NCBI GenBank assembly: GCA_028868305.1
Contig: JAGWUS010000003.1
Coordinates: 53,837-117,836, forward strand
Reading direction: 5' to 3'
Length of the DNA: 64,000 bases
DNA from: Burkholderiales bacterium
GTDB lineage: Bacteria > Pseudomonadota > Gammaproteobacteria > Burkholderiales > Burkholderiaceae_C
A program made the translations under genes and the position numbers. The notes beneath the pieces were generated by a model that was given only the letters and a program-made list of their open reading frames with translations, searched no databases and had not been told where the DNA came from. Of this stretch, positions 10,111 to 19,486 are shown piece after piece (position 1 is the stretch's first letter; each line of letters starts with the position of its first letter).

Positions 10111-11547
10111 TCAGGCGTGTACTGCCGCAGCAGGAATATCTACTGTCACCGCGCGACCCGCCGTTGCGGTCTTAAGCGTGTTCCACAGCATGATCAACAT
10201 GCCGGTCAAGTACAGCAAACCACCCAACAGACGGAATACATAGAACGGATAGGTGGCCTTCACAGACTCCACAAAGGTGTAGGTCAAGGTGCCGTCGGGG
10301 TTGATGGCACGCCACATCAGACCCTGCATCACCCCGGCAATCCACATGGAAGCGATGTAAACCACGATACCGATGGTGGCAGTCCAGAAGTGGACTTCGA
10401 TGGCTTTCACGCTGAACATCTGCTTCTGGCCAAACAAACGGGGAATCAGGTAGTACATGGAACCCATGGTCACCAAGCCCACCCATCCCAGGGCACCGGA
10501 ATGCACGTGGCCAATAGTCCAATCGGTGTAGTGGCTCAAGGCATTCACCGTCTTGATGGACATCATGGGCCCTTCAAAGGTCGACATACCATAGAAGGAC
10601 AGGGAAACGATCAGGAAGCGAAGAATCGGGTCGTCACGCAACTTGTGCCATGCGCCGGACAGCGTCATGATGCCGTTGATCATGCCACCCCAGCTGGGTG
10701 CCAGAAGAATCAGGGAGAACACCATGCCGACGGACTGGGTCCAATCAGGCAAAGCGGTGTAGTGAAGGTGGTGAGGGCCCGCCCACATGTAAGTGAAGAT
10801 CAGTGCCCAAAAGTGAACAATGGACAGGCGGTAGCTGTACACCGGACGACCCGCCTGCTTGGGGATGAAGTAGTACATCATGCCCAGGAAGCCGGCGGTC
10901 AGGAAGAAGCCCACAGCATTGTGGCCATACCACCATTGCACCATGGCATCTTGCACACCAGCGTAGGCCGAGTAGCTCTTCATCCAGCCGGCAGGCACTG
11001 CCGCGCTGTTCACCAGGTGCAGAATCGCCACCGCCAAGATGAATGCACCAAAAAACCAGTTGGCAACATAGATGTGCTTGACCTTGCGGGTGCCGACCGT
11101 ACCGAAGAACACCACGGCATAAGTTACCCACACCAAGGTAATCAAGATATCGATGGGCCACTCCAGTTCAGCATATTCCTTGCCCTGGGTGTATCCCAAG
11201 GGCAAAGACACCGCGGCAGCCAAAATGACCAGTTGCCACCCCCAGAAAACAAAGGATGCCAGTTTGTCGCTGAACAGGCGCACATGACAGGTACGCTGCA
11301 CCACATAAAAGGACGTAGCAAACAAGCCACAACCACCGAACGCAAAAATCACCGCGTTGGTATGCAGCGGTCGTAGTCGGCCATAACTGAGCCATGGAAT
11401 GCCCAGATTCAATTCGGGCCAGGCGAGTTGGGCGGCGATGATCACGCCGACCAGCATGCCCACGACCCCCCAGACCACCGTCATGATGGCGAATTGACGC
11501 ACAACCGTATCGTTGTACGTCACCGCTTGCTGATTTGGAAATGCCAT
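10111..11547 (-). CDS. ccoN: cbb3-type cytochrome c oxidase subunit I (CcoN)
   Basis: Catalytic subunit holding haem b and the haem b3-CuB centre of the high-affinity terminal oxidase. 478 residues with about 12 membrane spans; histidine-bearing motifs such as [48 protein letters not shown] and [13 protein letters not shown] are family features. First gene of ccoNOQPG-fixH; an FNR-type box lies 58-71 bp upstream of its start. Confidence 0.98.
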   Translation of the reverse strand: MAFPNQQAVTYNDTVVRQFAIMTVVWGVVGMLVGVIIAAQLAWPELNLGIPWLSYGRLRPLHTNAVIFAFGGCGLFATSFYVVQRTCHVRLFSDKLASFVFWGWQLVILAAAVSLPLGYTQGKEYAELEWPIDILITLVWVTYAVVFFGTVGTRKVKHIYVANWFFGAFILAVAILHLVNSAAVPAGWMKSYSAYAGVQDAMVQWWYGHNAVGFFLTAGFLGMMYYFIPKQAGRPVYSYRLSIVHFWALIFTYMWAGPHHLHYTALPDWTQSVGMVFSLILLAPSWGGMINGIMTLSGAWHKLRDDPILRFLIVSLSFYGMSTFEGPMMSIKTVNALSHYTDWTIGHVHSGALGWVGLVTMGSMYYLIPRLFGQKQMFSVKAIEVHFWTATIGIVVYIASMWIAGVMQGLMWRAINPDGTLTYTFVESVKATYPFYVFRLLGGLLYLTGMLIMLWNTLKTATAGRAVTVDIPAAAVHA

Positions 11548-11604
11548 ATTTACCTCTTCTTAGATTACTCTGGCGCAATTTTGACGGACCCGGGTGGACC
11601 AGGG

Positions 11605-11618
11605 TTGACGAATATCAA
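11605..11618 (-). promoter_or_regulatory. FNR-type box upstream of ccoN
   Basis: TTGACGAATATCAA differs from TTGAT-N4-ATCAA at one position. It lies 58 bp upstream of the ccoN ATG in the ccoS-ccoN spacer, a position suited to an activated promoter near -41.5. This is expected for a cbb3 operon. Confidence 0.72.
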
Positions 11619-11644
11619 ACGCGGCCAAAAAACTTTACATATCT

Positions 11645-11782
11645 TCAAGAATCTTTCAATATCCTTTCACCTTCAGACTCGATATCTTCGAATTGGCCCC
11701 TATCTATAGCCCACCAGAGCCCGCCGAGGATGAAAAAAACGAGCACCACTGACAGCGGTATCAATAAATACAAGATGTCCAT
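11645..11782 (-). CDS. ccoS: cbb3 oxidase maturation protein CcoS
   Basis: A 45-residue single-span protein (MDILYLLIPLSVVLVFFILG..., then WWAIDRGQFEDIESEGERIL). The W-A-x-x-x-GQF-D pattern is typical of CcoS, needed for cofactor insertion into CcoN. Its ATG (11782-11780) shares one base with the TGA of ccoI, so the two are translationally coupled. A longer frame from 11956 is only the overlap with ccoI. Confidence 0.93.
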   Translation of the reverse strand: MDILYLLIPLSVVLVFFILGGLWWAIDRGQFEDIESEGERILKDS

Positions 11783-14187
11783 CAGTTCTCCATGTGCGCT
11801 TGCGCACTCAGTTGGGGCACGGGCCGCGCAAGCCGCAGGGCATTGAGCACCACGATCAAGGAACTGGTCGCCATGCCCAATCCGGCTAGCCATGCCGGCA
11901 TCCAGCCAGCGATCGCCAGCGGGATGCTGGCTGCGTTGTACAGCAAGGCCCACCACAAGTTCTGGCGAACGATCGCCATAGCCTTACGGGCCAGCAAAAG
12001 CGTTTGCACCACACTATCCAGTGACTCGCCCATGACCACGAAATCCGACTGCGACTGCGCCAAGGGCACAGCCTGACCAAAAGCAAAAGACACATGGGCA
12101 CCCGCCAGCACGGGACCATCGTTCAACCCGTCGCCAACCATGGCCACCGTATGCCCATCAGACTGTAGAGATCGGAGGAAGGCCAGTTTGTCAGCGGGTG
12201 AACAGCCTCCCCGCGCCAGGTCAATGCCCACCAGCTGCGCTACACGGGCAACAGAATCGACGCTGTCGCCCGACAGCATGTGCACTGCGACTCCCTGCCG
12301 CGCAAGGGCTTGCACCGCATGCCGGGCCTGTGGCCGAATGTCTTCCGACAGTGAAAACGTGGCAATCCAGCCCTGTGCGTCGCTCAAGAACACGCGCAGG
12401 CTCTCTGAGGCATCTTGCGCAACACCACAAAACGATGCCGCCCCCAGCCTGACCATCACCGAGCCTGGCTGTGCGGCCGCACCCGAAAGGCTGACTTCGC
12501 CGCTTACGCCCTGCCCCGCCGCCTCCGTAATGGAAGTGCTGACCCAACGCTCTTGCTGACCATCCACTGACTGCGCTGACCGCAGACCGTGGGCCCGTAC
12601 CAATGCCCTGGACGCTGGATGCTTGGAATGCTGCGCTACGGCCGCGGCCATTGCCAGTGCGCGTGCCTCGGTCATGCCATCGCGCACCTGCACTGTATCC
12701 AGCACCATGGCGTCCTGGGTCAGGGTGCCCGTCTTGTCAAAAACCAGCGTGTCGACCTTGGCAAGCATTTCAAGCGCTTGCAGTTTGCGCACCATCACGC
12801 CGTTGCGCGCCAGCGAACCCGCTGCCGCCAGCATGGCGGCCGGAGTTGCAAGTGAAAGTGCACAGGGACAAGTCACCACCAGCACCGCTACGGCCACCAT
12901 CAATGCGTGGCCCGGGTCCCTGCCCCACCACCAGGCACAGGCCAGTGCCGCGGCCAGAAGAACCCCGATCAGAAAAGGCTTTGCTAGGCGATCGGCAATC
13001 TGCGCTCCATGTGGCTTGGTGGCAGAGGCACTCTCCATGAGCGCCACGATCTGGGCGAAGCGCGTGTCCGCACCCACCCGCTGCACCCGCACCTGCACCG
13101 TGGCGCTGAGGTTGTGACTACCTGCCACCACCTGTTCACCCGTCTGACGACCCAGCGGCCGTGATTCACCAGTGAGCAATGCTTCATCCACCAGCGTCTC
13201 ACCAAGTTCAACGACACCATCGGCAGCAAATGCCTCGCCCGGCTGGATGCGGACCAAATCGCCCACCAGCAGGCGGCGCACCGCCACACGCTCGAACGCC
13301 CCCTGAGCGTTCAAACGTTCGACACTGTCAGGCAATCGGTTCATGAGGGCTTCCAGCGCGCCTGCCGTACGATCGCGCAGCCGCAGTTCCAGCCAGCGAC
13401 CGGTCAGCAGAAAAAATACAAACATGGTCAGGGAGTCGAAATACACCTCCTTACCGAAGATGCCCTGGGGCTCAAAGGTGCCCACCGTACTCATGACAAA
13501 AGTGATCGCAATACCCAGCGCCACCGGTAAGTCCATGCTGACACGCGCCAGACGGATATCACGCAACGCGCTGGTGAAGAATGGACCGCAGGAAAAAAGG
13601 ATGACCGGGAGCGTCAAGACCCACGACGCCCAGCGCAAGAGCGATTCCATTTCCTGACTCAAATCACCGGGGAGTGCTACATATGCCGGGTAGGCATACA
13701 TCATCACCTGCATCATGCACAAACCGGCCACCAACCAGCGCCAGAGCGCCTTGCGGGTTTCCAGGCGACGCCGCTCGCTGGCAAACACGTCGTTGGCCGG
13801 CACTGCGCGGTAGCCTGACTCCTGCACAGCCTCCATCCAACCGGACGGCTGAACCGTACCTGACGCCCAGACCACCCTGGCACGATGGCTGGCAGCACTG
13901 ACTTGCACCTCGACCACCCCCGGAACCCGGGCAATGGCGTCCTCGACTGTCAAGGAACAGGCAGCACAGTGCATGCCCTCAATCACCACACTGGACTCCC
14001 AGCAGCCATTACCGCACTCCGAGGGACGGCTGAAGGCACTCCACTCCGCTGGATCGTCCAGTAAGCGCAAGGAATCTGCGCTGTGGGGTGCCACGACCGG
14101 TTGGACCCCAGCTTCGCCATGGGCACCGCTACCCCCGGCTTCTGGAAGCAGGGTGACAATCGGCGGTACAAGGGTGACAACAGACAT
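11782..14187 (-). CDS. ccoI: Copper-exporting P1B-type ATPase CcoI/FixI
   Basis: P-type ATPase that moves copper to the periplasm for cbb3 oxidase assembly. 801 residues: cysteine-rich start (SECGNGCWES), a heavy-metal domain with GMHCAAC near 73-79, about eight membrane spans, the actuator LLTGESRP, the ion-path VTCPCALSLA, the phosphorylation site DKTGTLTQD and the hinge MVGDGLNDGPVL. It precedes ccoS with a one-base overlap and is divergent from usp, with an FNR box between. FixI-type rather than CopA-type is supported by position next to ccoS. Confidence 0.95.
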   Translation of the reverse strand: MSVVTLVPPIVTLLPEAGGSGAHGEAGVQPVVAPHSADSLRLLDDPAEWSAFSRPSECGNGCWESSVVIEGMHCAACSLTVEDAIARVPGVVEVQVSAASHRARVVWASGTVQPSGWMEAVQESGYRAVPANDVFASERRRLETRKALWRWLVAGLCMMQVMMYAYPAYVALPGDLSQEMESLLRWASWVLTLPVILFSCGPFFTSALRDIRLARVSMDLPVALGIAITFVMSTVGTFEPQGIFGKEVYFDSLTMFVFFLLTGRWLELRLRDRTAGALEALMNRLPDSVERLNAQGAFERVAVRRLLVGDLVRIQPGEAFAADGVVELGETLVDEALLTGESRPLGRQTGEQVVAGSHNLSATVQVRVQRVGADTRFAQIVALMESASATKPHGAQIADRLAKPFLIGVLLAAALACAWWWGRDPGHALMVAVAVLVVTCPCALSLATPAAMLAAAGSLARNGVMVRKLQALEMLAKVDTLVFDKTGTLTQDAMVLDTVQVRDGMTEARALAMAAAVAQHSKHPASRALVRAHGLRSAQSVDGQQERWVSTSITEAAGQGVSGEVSLSGAAAQPGSVMVRLGAASFCGVAQDASESLRVFLSDAQGWIATFSLSEDIRPQARHAVQALARQGVAVHMLSGDSVDSVARVAQLVGIDLARGGCSPADKLAFLRSLQSDGHTVAMVGDGLNDGPVLAGAHVSFAFGQAVPLAQSQSDFVVMGESLDSVVQTLLLARKAMAIVRQNLWWALLYNAASIPLAIAGWMPAWLAGLGMATSSLIVVLNALRLARPVPQLSAQAHMEN

Positions 14188-14223
14188 AGCGAGTGAGTGT
14201 GCCTGTGGACAGGTGCATGATGC

Positions 14224-14237
14224 TTGATACAGATCAA
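14224..14237 (+). promoter_or_regulatory. FNR box between ccoI and usp
   Basis: TTGATACAGATCAA is a perfect match to TTGAT-N4-ATCAA. It is 37 bp upstream of the ccoI start and 57 bp upstream of the usp start. The usp spacing is typical of an FNR-activated promoter; effects on ccoI are also possible. Confidence 0.8.
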
Positions 14238-14294
14238 GGCCGTTTAACGTGCGAAGCGTAACCTTTCAACTTTACAACCACAAGGAGTCTCGCC

Positions 14295-14738
14295 ATGTAC
14301 AAACGCATTCTGGTCGCCACCGACGGATCCAAGCTCTCGAAAAAAGCTGTCAGCAGCGCAATTGACCTCGCTGCGGTGTGCGGCGCCGAGCTTGTGGCAT
14401 TGAAAGTGGTACCGCGTTACCCCCAGAGCTACTTTGAAGGCGGTATCGCAATGCAGCCCAGCGAGGTAGCGGCTGTCGAGAAAAAATGGGCTGACGAAGG
14501 TCAGGCCGTGGTCGACGCCGTGAAAAAGGCGGCATTGGCCAAGGGCGTGACAACCAAGGCGGTGACTGTCAAGTCCGATGTGGTGTCAGACGCTTTGCTG
14601 GCCGCCGCCAAGAAGCACCAGTGCGACCTGATTGTCATGGCGTCGCACGGCCGCAAAGGAATCAAACGTCTGCTGCTGGGCAGTGAGACACAGCATGTAC
14701 TGACGCACTCTGCCATCCCGGTGTTGATTCTGAAATAG
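14295..14738 (+). CDS. Universal stress protein (UspA family)
   Basis: A 147-residue soluble protein of the Usp fold. It starts MYKRILVATDGSKLSKKAV and ends with the ATP-binding-type motif GRKGIKRLLLGSETQHVLTHSAIPVLIL (G-x2-G-x9-G-S/T). AAGGAG lies just before ATG 14295. A perfect FNR box upstream suggests induction under low oxygen, as for other usp genes in proteobacterial microaerobic regulons. Confidence 0.92.
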   Translation: MYKRILVATDGSKLSKKAVSSAIDLAAVCGAELVALKVVPRYPQSYFEGGIAMQPSEVAAVEKKWADEGQAVVDAVKKAALAKGVTTKAVTVKSDVVSDALLAAAKKHQCDLIVMASHGRKGIKRLLLGSETQHVLTHSAIPVLILK

Positions 14739-14742
14739 GCAT

Positions 14743-14797
14743 CAAATAGCTGCCTAGCCCCCATGGAATCTGCACAGGCAGCTATATTTTTAATAGC
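14743..14797 (-). repeat. Dispersed palindromic repeat, copy B
   Basis: Read on the minus strand it starts GCTATTAAAAATATAGCTGC, continues TGTGCAGATT and ends GGGGCTAGGCAGCTAT. It fills the short gap between usp and the convergent HD-GYP gene and could also act as a bidirectional terminator hairpin. Confidence 0.68.
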
Positions 14798-14827
14798 ATC
14801 TAACAACCCCTAAGGGCGACCTGCAAG

Positions 14828-15871
14828 CTACAGTTCTTCCTTGAAGCGTTCGCGCACGGCCACGATGTCGTCCCACGCGTCAAAGAATGCCTTCACGCAA
14901 GCAGGGTCAAAGTGGCTGCCGGAACCTGCATGGAGGTAGTCAACGGCGGCCTCCACCTCCCAGGCTTTCTTATACGGCCGCTCTGAGGTCAGTGCGTCAA
15001 ACACATCGGCGACTGCGACGATGCGACAGAAGAGAGGAATGTTCTCGCCCTGAATCCCCTGCGGATAGCCGGACCCGTCAAATTTCTCATGGTGGCCAAG
15101 GGCAATTTCAGCGCCCGCCTGCAGCACCCTCGACAAACTGCCGTTTAGCAGATCGTGCCCGATGGTTGCGTGGCGTTTCATGATCTCAAACTCATCCGCG
15201 TCCAGCCGACCCGGCTTGAGCAGAATCCTGTCGGCGATTCCCACCTTGCCAATATCGTGCATGGGTGCAGCTTCCAGCAGCAAGTACTGGTCGGCTTCCG
15301 ACAAGCCGAGTTCACGTGCAATGATCTGGGAAAAATGCGCCATGCGCAGAATATGTGCGCCCGTTTCCGGGTCCCGAAACTCTGCCGCCCGGGAGAGGCG
15401 AATCACCGTTTCCCGCTCACGCTCCACGATCTCATGGGTAGCCTTGCGGACCTCCTCGGCCAGCCATGCTGCCTGATTGGCGACTTTCTTGCGCGCGTCA
15501 TTGAGCGTCAGCATATTCCTGGCACGCGCCAGAAATTCCACCTTATCGACTGGCTTGGTCAGAAAATCATTGGCACCCGTATCCAGCGCACGGTAACGAA
15601 TCTGCTTCTGATCGTTGGCCGTGATCATCAGCACCGGGGTTGATTCGCGCCCCGGAATTTCCCGCAGGCGCCGGATGAATTCCAAGCCGTCGAGCTCCGG
15701 CATCATATAGTCCACTATCACCAGGTCGGGCAAGTTGTCCTGAGCCCATGCCAGGCCTGCGCGCGCGTCTGCAAAACAATGCGATTCACAATCGTCCAGT
15801 TTTTTCACGAGCGCGCCAAAAAGAATCAGATTGATTTCAGTGTCGTCAACGATCAAAACCTGTTGGGCCAC
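14828..15871 (-). CDS. Response regulator with HD-GYP phosphodiesterase domain
   Basis: A 347-residue RpfG-type protein, probably a phosphorylation-controlled c-di-GMP phosphodiesterase. Residues 1-120 are a receiver domain (VDDTEINL, phospho-acceptor in VIVDYMMPELDG, the KPVDK lysine). A short linker helix leads to the HD-GYP domain (ETGAHILRM, MHDIGKVGIADRIL, ATIGHDLL, HHEKFDGSGYP, ADVFDALTSERPYK). The start is GTG 15871, preceded by AAGGA. It lies 44 bp after the hybrid kinase gene and is its likely partner. Confidence 0.94.
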   Translation of the reverse strand: MAQQVLIVDDTEINLILFGALVKKLDDCESHCFADARAGLAWAQDNLPDLVIVDYMMPELDGLEFIRRLREIPGRESTPVLMITANDQKQIRYRALDTGANDFLTKPVDKVEFLARARNMLTLNDARKKVANQAAWLAEEVRKATHEIVERERETVIRLSRAAEFRDPETGAHILRMAHFSQIIARELGLSEADQYLLLEAAPMHDIGKVGIADRILLKPGRLDADEFEIMKRHATIGHDLLNGSLSRVLQAGAEIALGHHEKFDGSGYPQGIQGENIPLFCRIVAVADVFDALTSERPYKKAWEVEAAVDYLHAGSGSHFDPACVKAFFDAWDDIVAVRERFKEEL

Positions 15872-15915
15872 GGTGGTATGTCCTTTGATTCAATACGACA
15901 TGGTAGCAAGTGCGC

Positions 15916-18900
15916 CTACCGCGAAAGCAAGCTGGCAGAGATCGCTGTCAGCAGTTTCTCCACTTCATGGCAAAAAGGCCCCAGCAAGGCAGCGATTCCG
16001 TCGGCTTCCGAGCGACCCGCAAGCGTCTCCATCCTGCGCGCCAGCTCACTGGCCGGGCGTGCGCCAAACATGGACAGGGTACCCTTGAGCGAATGCGCTA
16101 CATGCAGTACCGTAACCAGATCCCGTTCCTGCATCCCGTTTTGCAGCTTGTGTAAATCTTGCGGCCACTGATCCACAAAAGCCCGGCTGATGATTTCGAG
16201 AATTTCCTGGTCCATCGCTGCCATCGCCGCAGCATAGTCAAAGTCCACCGCAGACTCCGCGACCGCATCCGGAAGCACGATGCCCACCGCACCCATACCA
16301 CCAGAACGCTGGGGCATTGCAGCAACACGTTGCAGCATTGCCTGCAGTTCATGCGCCTTGATGGGCTTGGAGATGTAATCATCCATACCAGCCTCCAGGC
16401 AACGCTGCCGGTCGGACTCCATGGCGTTGGCGGTCATGGCAATGATCGGCATGTGTTGCCCGGACTCACGGGCGCGGATGTGGCGCGTGGCTTCCAGCCC
16501 ATCCATCACCGGCATCATCATGTCCATCAGGACCACATCGAATTGCCGATGCGCCAGCGCATCCAGTGCCTGCTGCCCATTCTCTGCGATGGCGACGCTA
16601 TGGCCCCAGCGCTCCAGCAGCGTGAGGGCCAGTTTCTGGTTGATGGCGTGATCTTCCACCAGCAATACGTCCAGACCGGCCTGCGCATCCCGCACCGAAT
16701 GGCGGGTTACCAGCGCCTGTGAATCGCTAGAGTCCAGTTTCAGCACATGGACCAGTACCGACAGCAATTCGTCACGCGCTATCGGCTTGGAGGCATAGCC
16801 CGCAAAGCCAGCATCGCGCGAGCGCTGGGCATCCCCTTTCAGACCCGCCGATGACAGCATCACTAGCGGCAAGGTCCCGCAGTAGGCGAGTTGCACGATG
16901 CGCTGGGCGACGTCAAAACCGTCCATATCCGGCATCTGCGCGTCAAGCAGTACCAGATCACAGGGCGCGCCAGTCTGGTTGTGTGCGGCCAGCCACGCCA
17001 GTGCCTCCTGCCCAGATGCGGCGGTGTGGACCCGAACGCCGGCCGCCTGCAGACTGCGCGTCAATACTTTGCGATTGACATCGTTGTCATCGACCACCAG
17101 CATCTGCAGCCCGGCCAGAACGATGGGTTGCGGCTCCGCACTGGCGCCGGATGGATCACGTTGCAGCCGCATGGTGAAGTGAAAGACGCTCCCCCGCCCC
17201 AGCTCGCTTTCGACCCAGATGCGACCACCCATGGCTTCCACAAGCCGGGTGCAAATCGTCAGGCCGAGCCCGGTTCCACCGTACTTGCGTGTGATGGAAC
17301 TGTCCTCCTGCGAGAACGCCTCAAATACGGAGCCAAGTTTGTCCGGCGCGATGCCAATGCCGGTGTCGCTCACTGCCAGGTGGAGTGTTGCCCCGCCCGC
17401 GGGGTCTTGCTCCAGTTGGACCTGCAATACCACCTCACCCCGGGCCGTAAATTTCAAAGCGTTGCCGATCAGGTTGACCAGCACCTGGCGCAAGCGGCCA
17501 GGATCGCCAATCAACGCCATAGGCACATCCGGCGCAATGTCACAGACCAGTTCCAGCCCCTTGTCGTGGGCGCGCAATGCCAGAGTCTTAAGCGTCTCGC
17601 TGACCGTCCTGCCCAAATGGAATGGGATATGTTCGATCTGGAGTTTTCCAGCCTCGATTTTCGAAAAATCAAGAATATCGTTGATGACCCGCAACAGTGC
17701 ATCGGCCGACGACTTCACAATGGCCACGTATTCGCTCTGCTCAGCGTCTAGCTCGGTGTCGATCAACAAATCGGTCATGCCAACTACGCCATTCATTGGC
17801 GTACGGATCTCGTGACTCATATTGGCCAGGAAATCCGATTTGGCGCGGCTTGCTGCCTCAGCCTCATCCTTGGCCTTCTGCAACTCGTCCTGGGCCAGCT
17901 TGGAACCTGTTACATCGGTGAAATAACCATTCCAGACCCACTGGCCATGCGCGAGCTTGCGCGGGTGAGCCTCGCCGTGGACCCAGACGATCGCCTGGGT
18001 TTTTGCATGCACCATACGCATGTCCAGTGACTTGGGCACCGCCTGCTCGCCCGCCGGCTCCAGCGAGGCCATGAAGTGCGCCTGGTCGTCTGCATGCACA
18101 CGCTGGCGCAGCAGGTCTGTGTTGTTCGCGATGTCCTCGGGACGCACGCCACACATGGTCTCGATGGCGTCACTCATGAATGGAATCTGGAACCTGCCAT
18201 CGGCCGCCACGTAGTACTGGAACACGGCCACTGGCACATTCTGGGTCACTTCCCGCAGGCGTGCATCGGCCTCCTTAAGTTCGGTCACATCCTGCCAGAT
18301 GCCAGTAAACACGGTTGCACCGCCTGGAGCCAAATCGGGTTCAGGGTTGATTTCCACCCGGATCCAGCGCAGGGCCCCATTGGCAAGGCGTGCCCGGTAT
18401 TCCCCCCGCCAGCCCACACGATTGCGGGCGGCAGCCTGTATCCCAAGCCGTATGCGATCGCGATCCATTTCAATCACCTGGTTGCGAATCAGCAGTGGAT
18501 CGGCCAACAGCGCCGGCGACGAAATTCCCAGAATCTCTTCTATCCGGTCACTAACAAAGGTGTACCTGGTGACGTCTTCCAGCATGTGGGCCTGAAACAC
18601 CACCCCGGGCACCGCATTGGTGATGCGCCGCAACCGTGCCTCGGCCGCCTGGATGGTGGACTCCATCATCTTGCGTTCGGTAATGTCAGTGCGAATGGCA
18701 ATGAACATCGACGGTTTCCCGGCCTCGTCGCGCAACGGCACGATGGTGGCACTGACCCAGTAGAGTTTGCCGGCCTTGTTGCGATTGCAAATTTCACCAT
18801 GCCACACATTGCCAGCGGTGATGGTGTCCCACATATCGGCAAAGAATGCCTGATCATGGGTACCTGAACCGATCAGTCGATGGTTCTTTCCGAGCAGTTC

Positions 18901-19467
18901 AGCACGCGAGTAACCGCTGATTTCACACAGCTTGTCATTGGCATAAATGATGTTGCCGTGGATATCGGTGGTGCTGACAATCGCATGCTGATCCAGCGCG
19001 AATTTCTGGTGCGCCAGATCGGTCAGCGCCGACTGCAGATCGCGCTGGCCTTCTTCTTTTTGCTGCACCAGCGTACTCATGAGCGCCGACAGGTTCTCCA
19101 GGTTGTCGTCCAGCAAGGCCGGCTGCTCCAGATCCACCACTTCCATCAGACCCACGGCCGAAGCACGCAGGGACTCCATGGCGCGGGTACGACTCTGCAA
19201 CTGCTCCCGCAATTGCGCGTTGCTCTGAGTAAGTTCCACTGAACTCAACTCCAGACTGCGCGTCTTGAGCTCCAGATCCCGGTCGCTCTGGACATAGGCC
19301 TCGTCGACCCGCTGCATAAGAGCCGCAAAGCCTCCGAGCGCTGCCATCGCCTGTGGCGACAATGCTACGCCAGGCGACAGATTTGAAAATTCGTCCAAAA
19401 CGGCAGCAAACTGGGTGTCATCCAGGTTCAGAGTACGCCTGATTTGGCGGGTGAGCAGTTTGTGCAT
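15916..19467 (-). CDS. Large soluble hybrid sensor histidine kinase (3 PAS, HisKA, 2 REC, Hpt)
   Basis: 1183 residues, no clear membrane span, so probably cytoplasmic. In order: helical N-terminus with coiled coil (about 50-165); a PAS domain (about 160-270, IYANDKLCEISGYSRAELLGKNH); two more PAS/PAC units (about 275-400 and 400-530); HisKA with FLANMSHEIRTPMNG; HATPase with NLIGNALKFT, DTGIGI and YGGTGLGL; two receiver domains (VVDDNDVNRK...LLDAQMPDMDG and LVEDHAINQK...LMDMMMPVMDG); and a C-terminal Hpt with HVAHSLKGTLSMFGA. It sits between a FIST protein and an HD-GYP regulator. A BarA/TorS-like phosphorelay feeding c-di-GMP control is my inference. Confidence 0.93.
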   Translation of the reverse strand: MHKLLTRQIRRTLNLDDTQFAAVLDEFSNLSPGVALSPQAMAALGGFAALMQRVDEAYVQSDRDLELKTRSLELSSVELTQSNAQLREQLQSRTRAMESLRASAVGLMEVVDLEQPALLDDNLENLSALMSTLVQQKEEGQRDLQSALTDLAHQKFALDQHAIVSTTDIHGNIIYANDKLCEISGYSRAELLGKNHRLIGSGTHDQAFFADMWDTITAGNVWHGEICNRNKAGKLYWVSATIVPLRDEAGKPSMFIAIRTDITERKMMESTIQAAEARLRRITNAVPGVVFQAHMLEDVTRYTFVSDRIEEILGISSPALLADPLLIRNQVIEMDRDRIRLGIQAAARNRVGWRGEYRARLANGALRWIRVEINPEPDLAPGGATVFTGIWQDVTELKEADARLREVTQNVPVAVFQYYVAADGRFQIPFMSDAIETMCGVRPEDIANNTDLLRQRVHADDQAHFMASLEPAGEQAVPKSLDMRMVHAKTQAIVWVHGEAHPRKLAHGQWVWNGYFTDVTGSKLAQDELQKAKDEAEAASRAKSDFLANMSHEIRTPMNGVVGMTDLLIDTELDAEQSEYVAIVKSSADALLRVINDILDFSKIEAGKLQIEHIPFHLGRTVSETLKTLALRAHDKGLELVCDIAPDVPMALIGDPGRLRQVLVNLIGNALKFTARGEVVLQVQLEQDPAGGATLHLAVSDTGIGIAPDKLGSVFEAFSQEDSSITRKYGGTGLGLTICTRLVEAMGGRIWVESELGRGSVFHFTMRLQRDPSGASAEPQPIVLAGLQMLVVDDNDVNRKVLTRSLQAAGVRVHTAASGQEALAWLAAHNQTGAPCDLVLLDAQMPDMDGFDVAQRIVQLAYCGTLPLVMLSSAGLKGDAQRSRDAGFAGYASKPIARDELLSVLVHVLKLDSSDSQALVTRHSVRDAQAGLDVLLVEDHAINQKLALTLLERWGHSVAIAENGQQALDALAHRQFDVVLMDMMMPVMDGLEATRHIRARESGQHMPIIAMTANAMESDRQRCLEAGMDDYISKPIKAHELQAMLQRVAAMPQRSGGMGAVGIVLPDAVAESAVDFDYAAAMAAMDQEILEIISRAFVDQWPQDLHKLQNGMQERDLVTVLHVAHSLKGTLSMFGARPASELARRMETLAGRSEADGIAALLGPFCHEVEKLLTAISASLLSR

Positions 19468-19486
19468 GGGGCCGTACGGTGAAACT

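Noticed and set aside
10090..11376. 428-codon plus-strand frame
   Set aside because: Antisense shadow of ccoN; His- and Gly-rich text typical of reverse-strand membrane protein genes.
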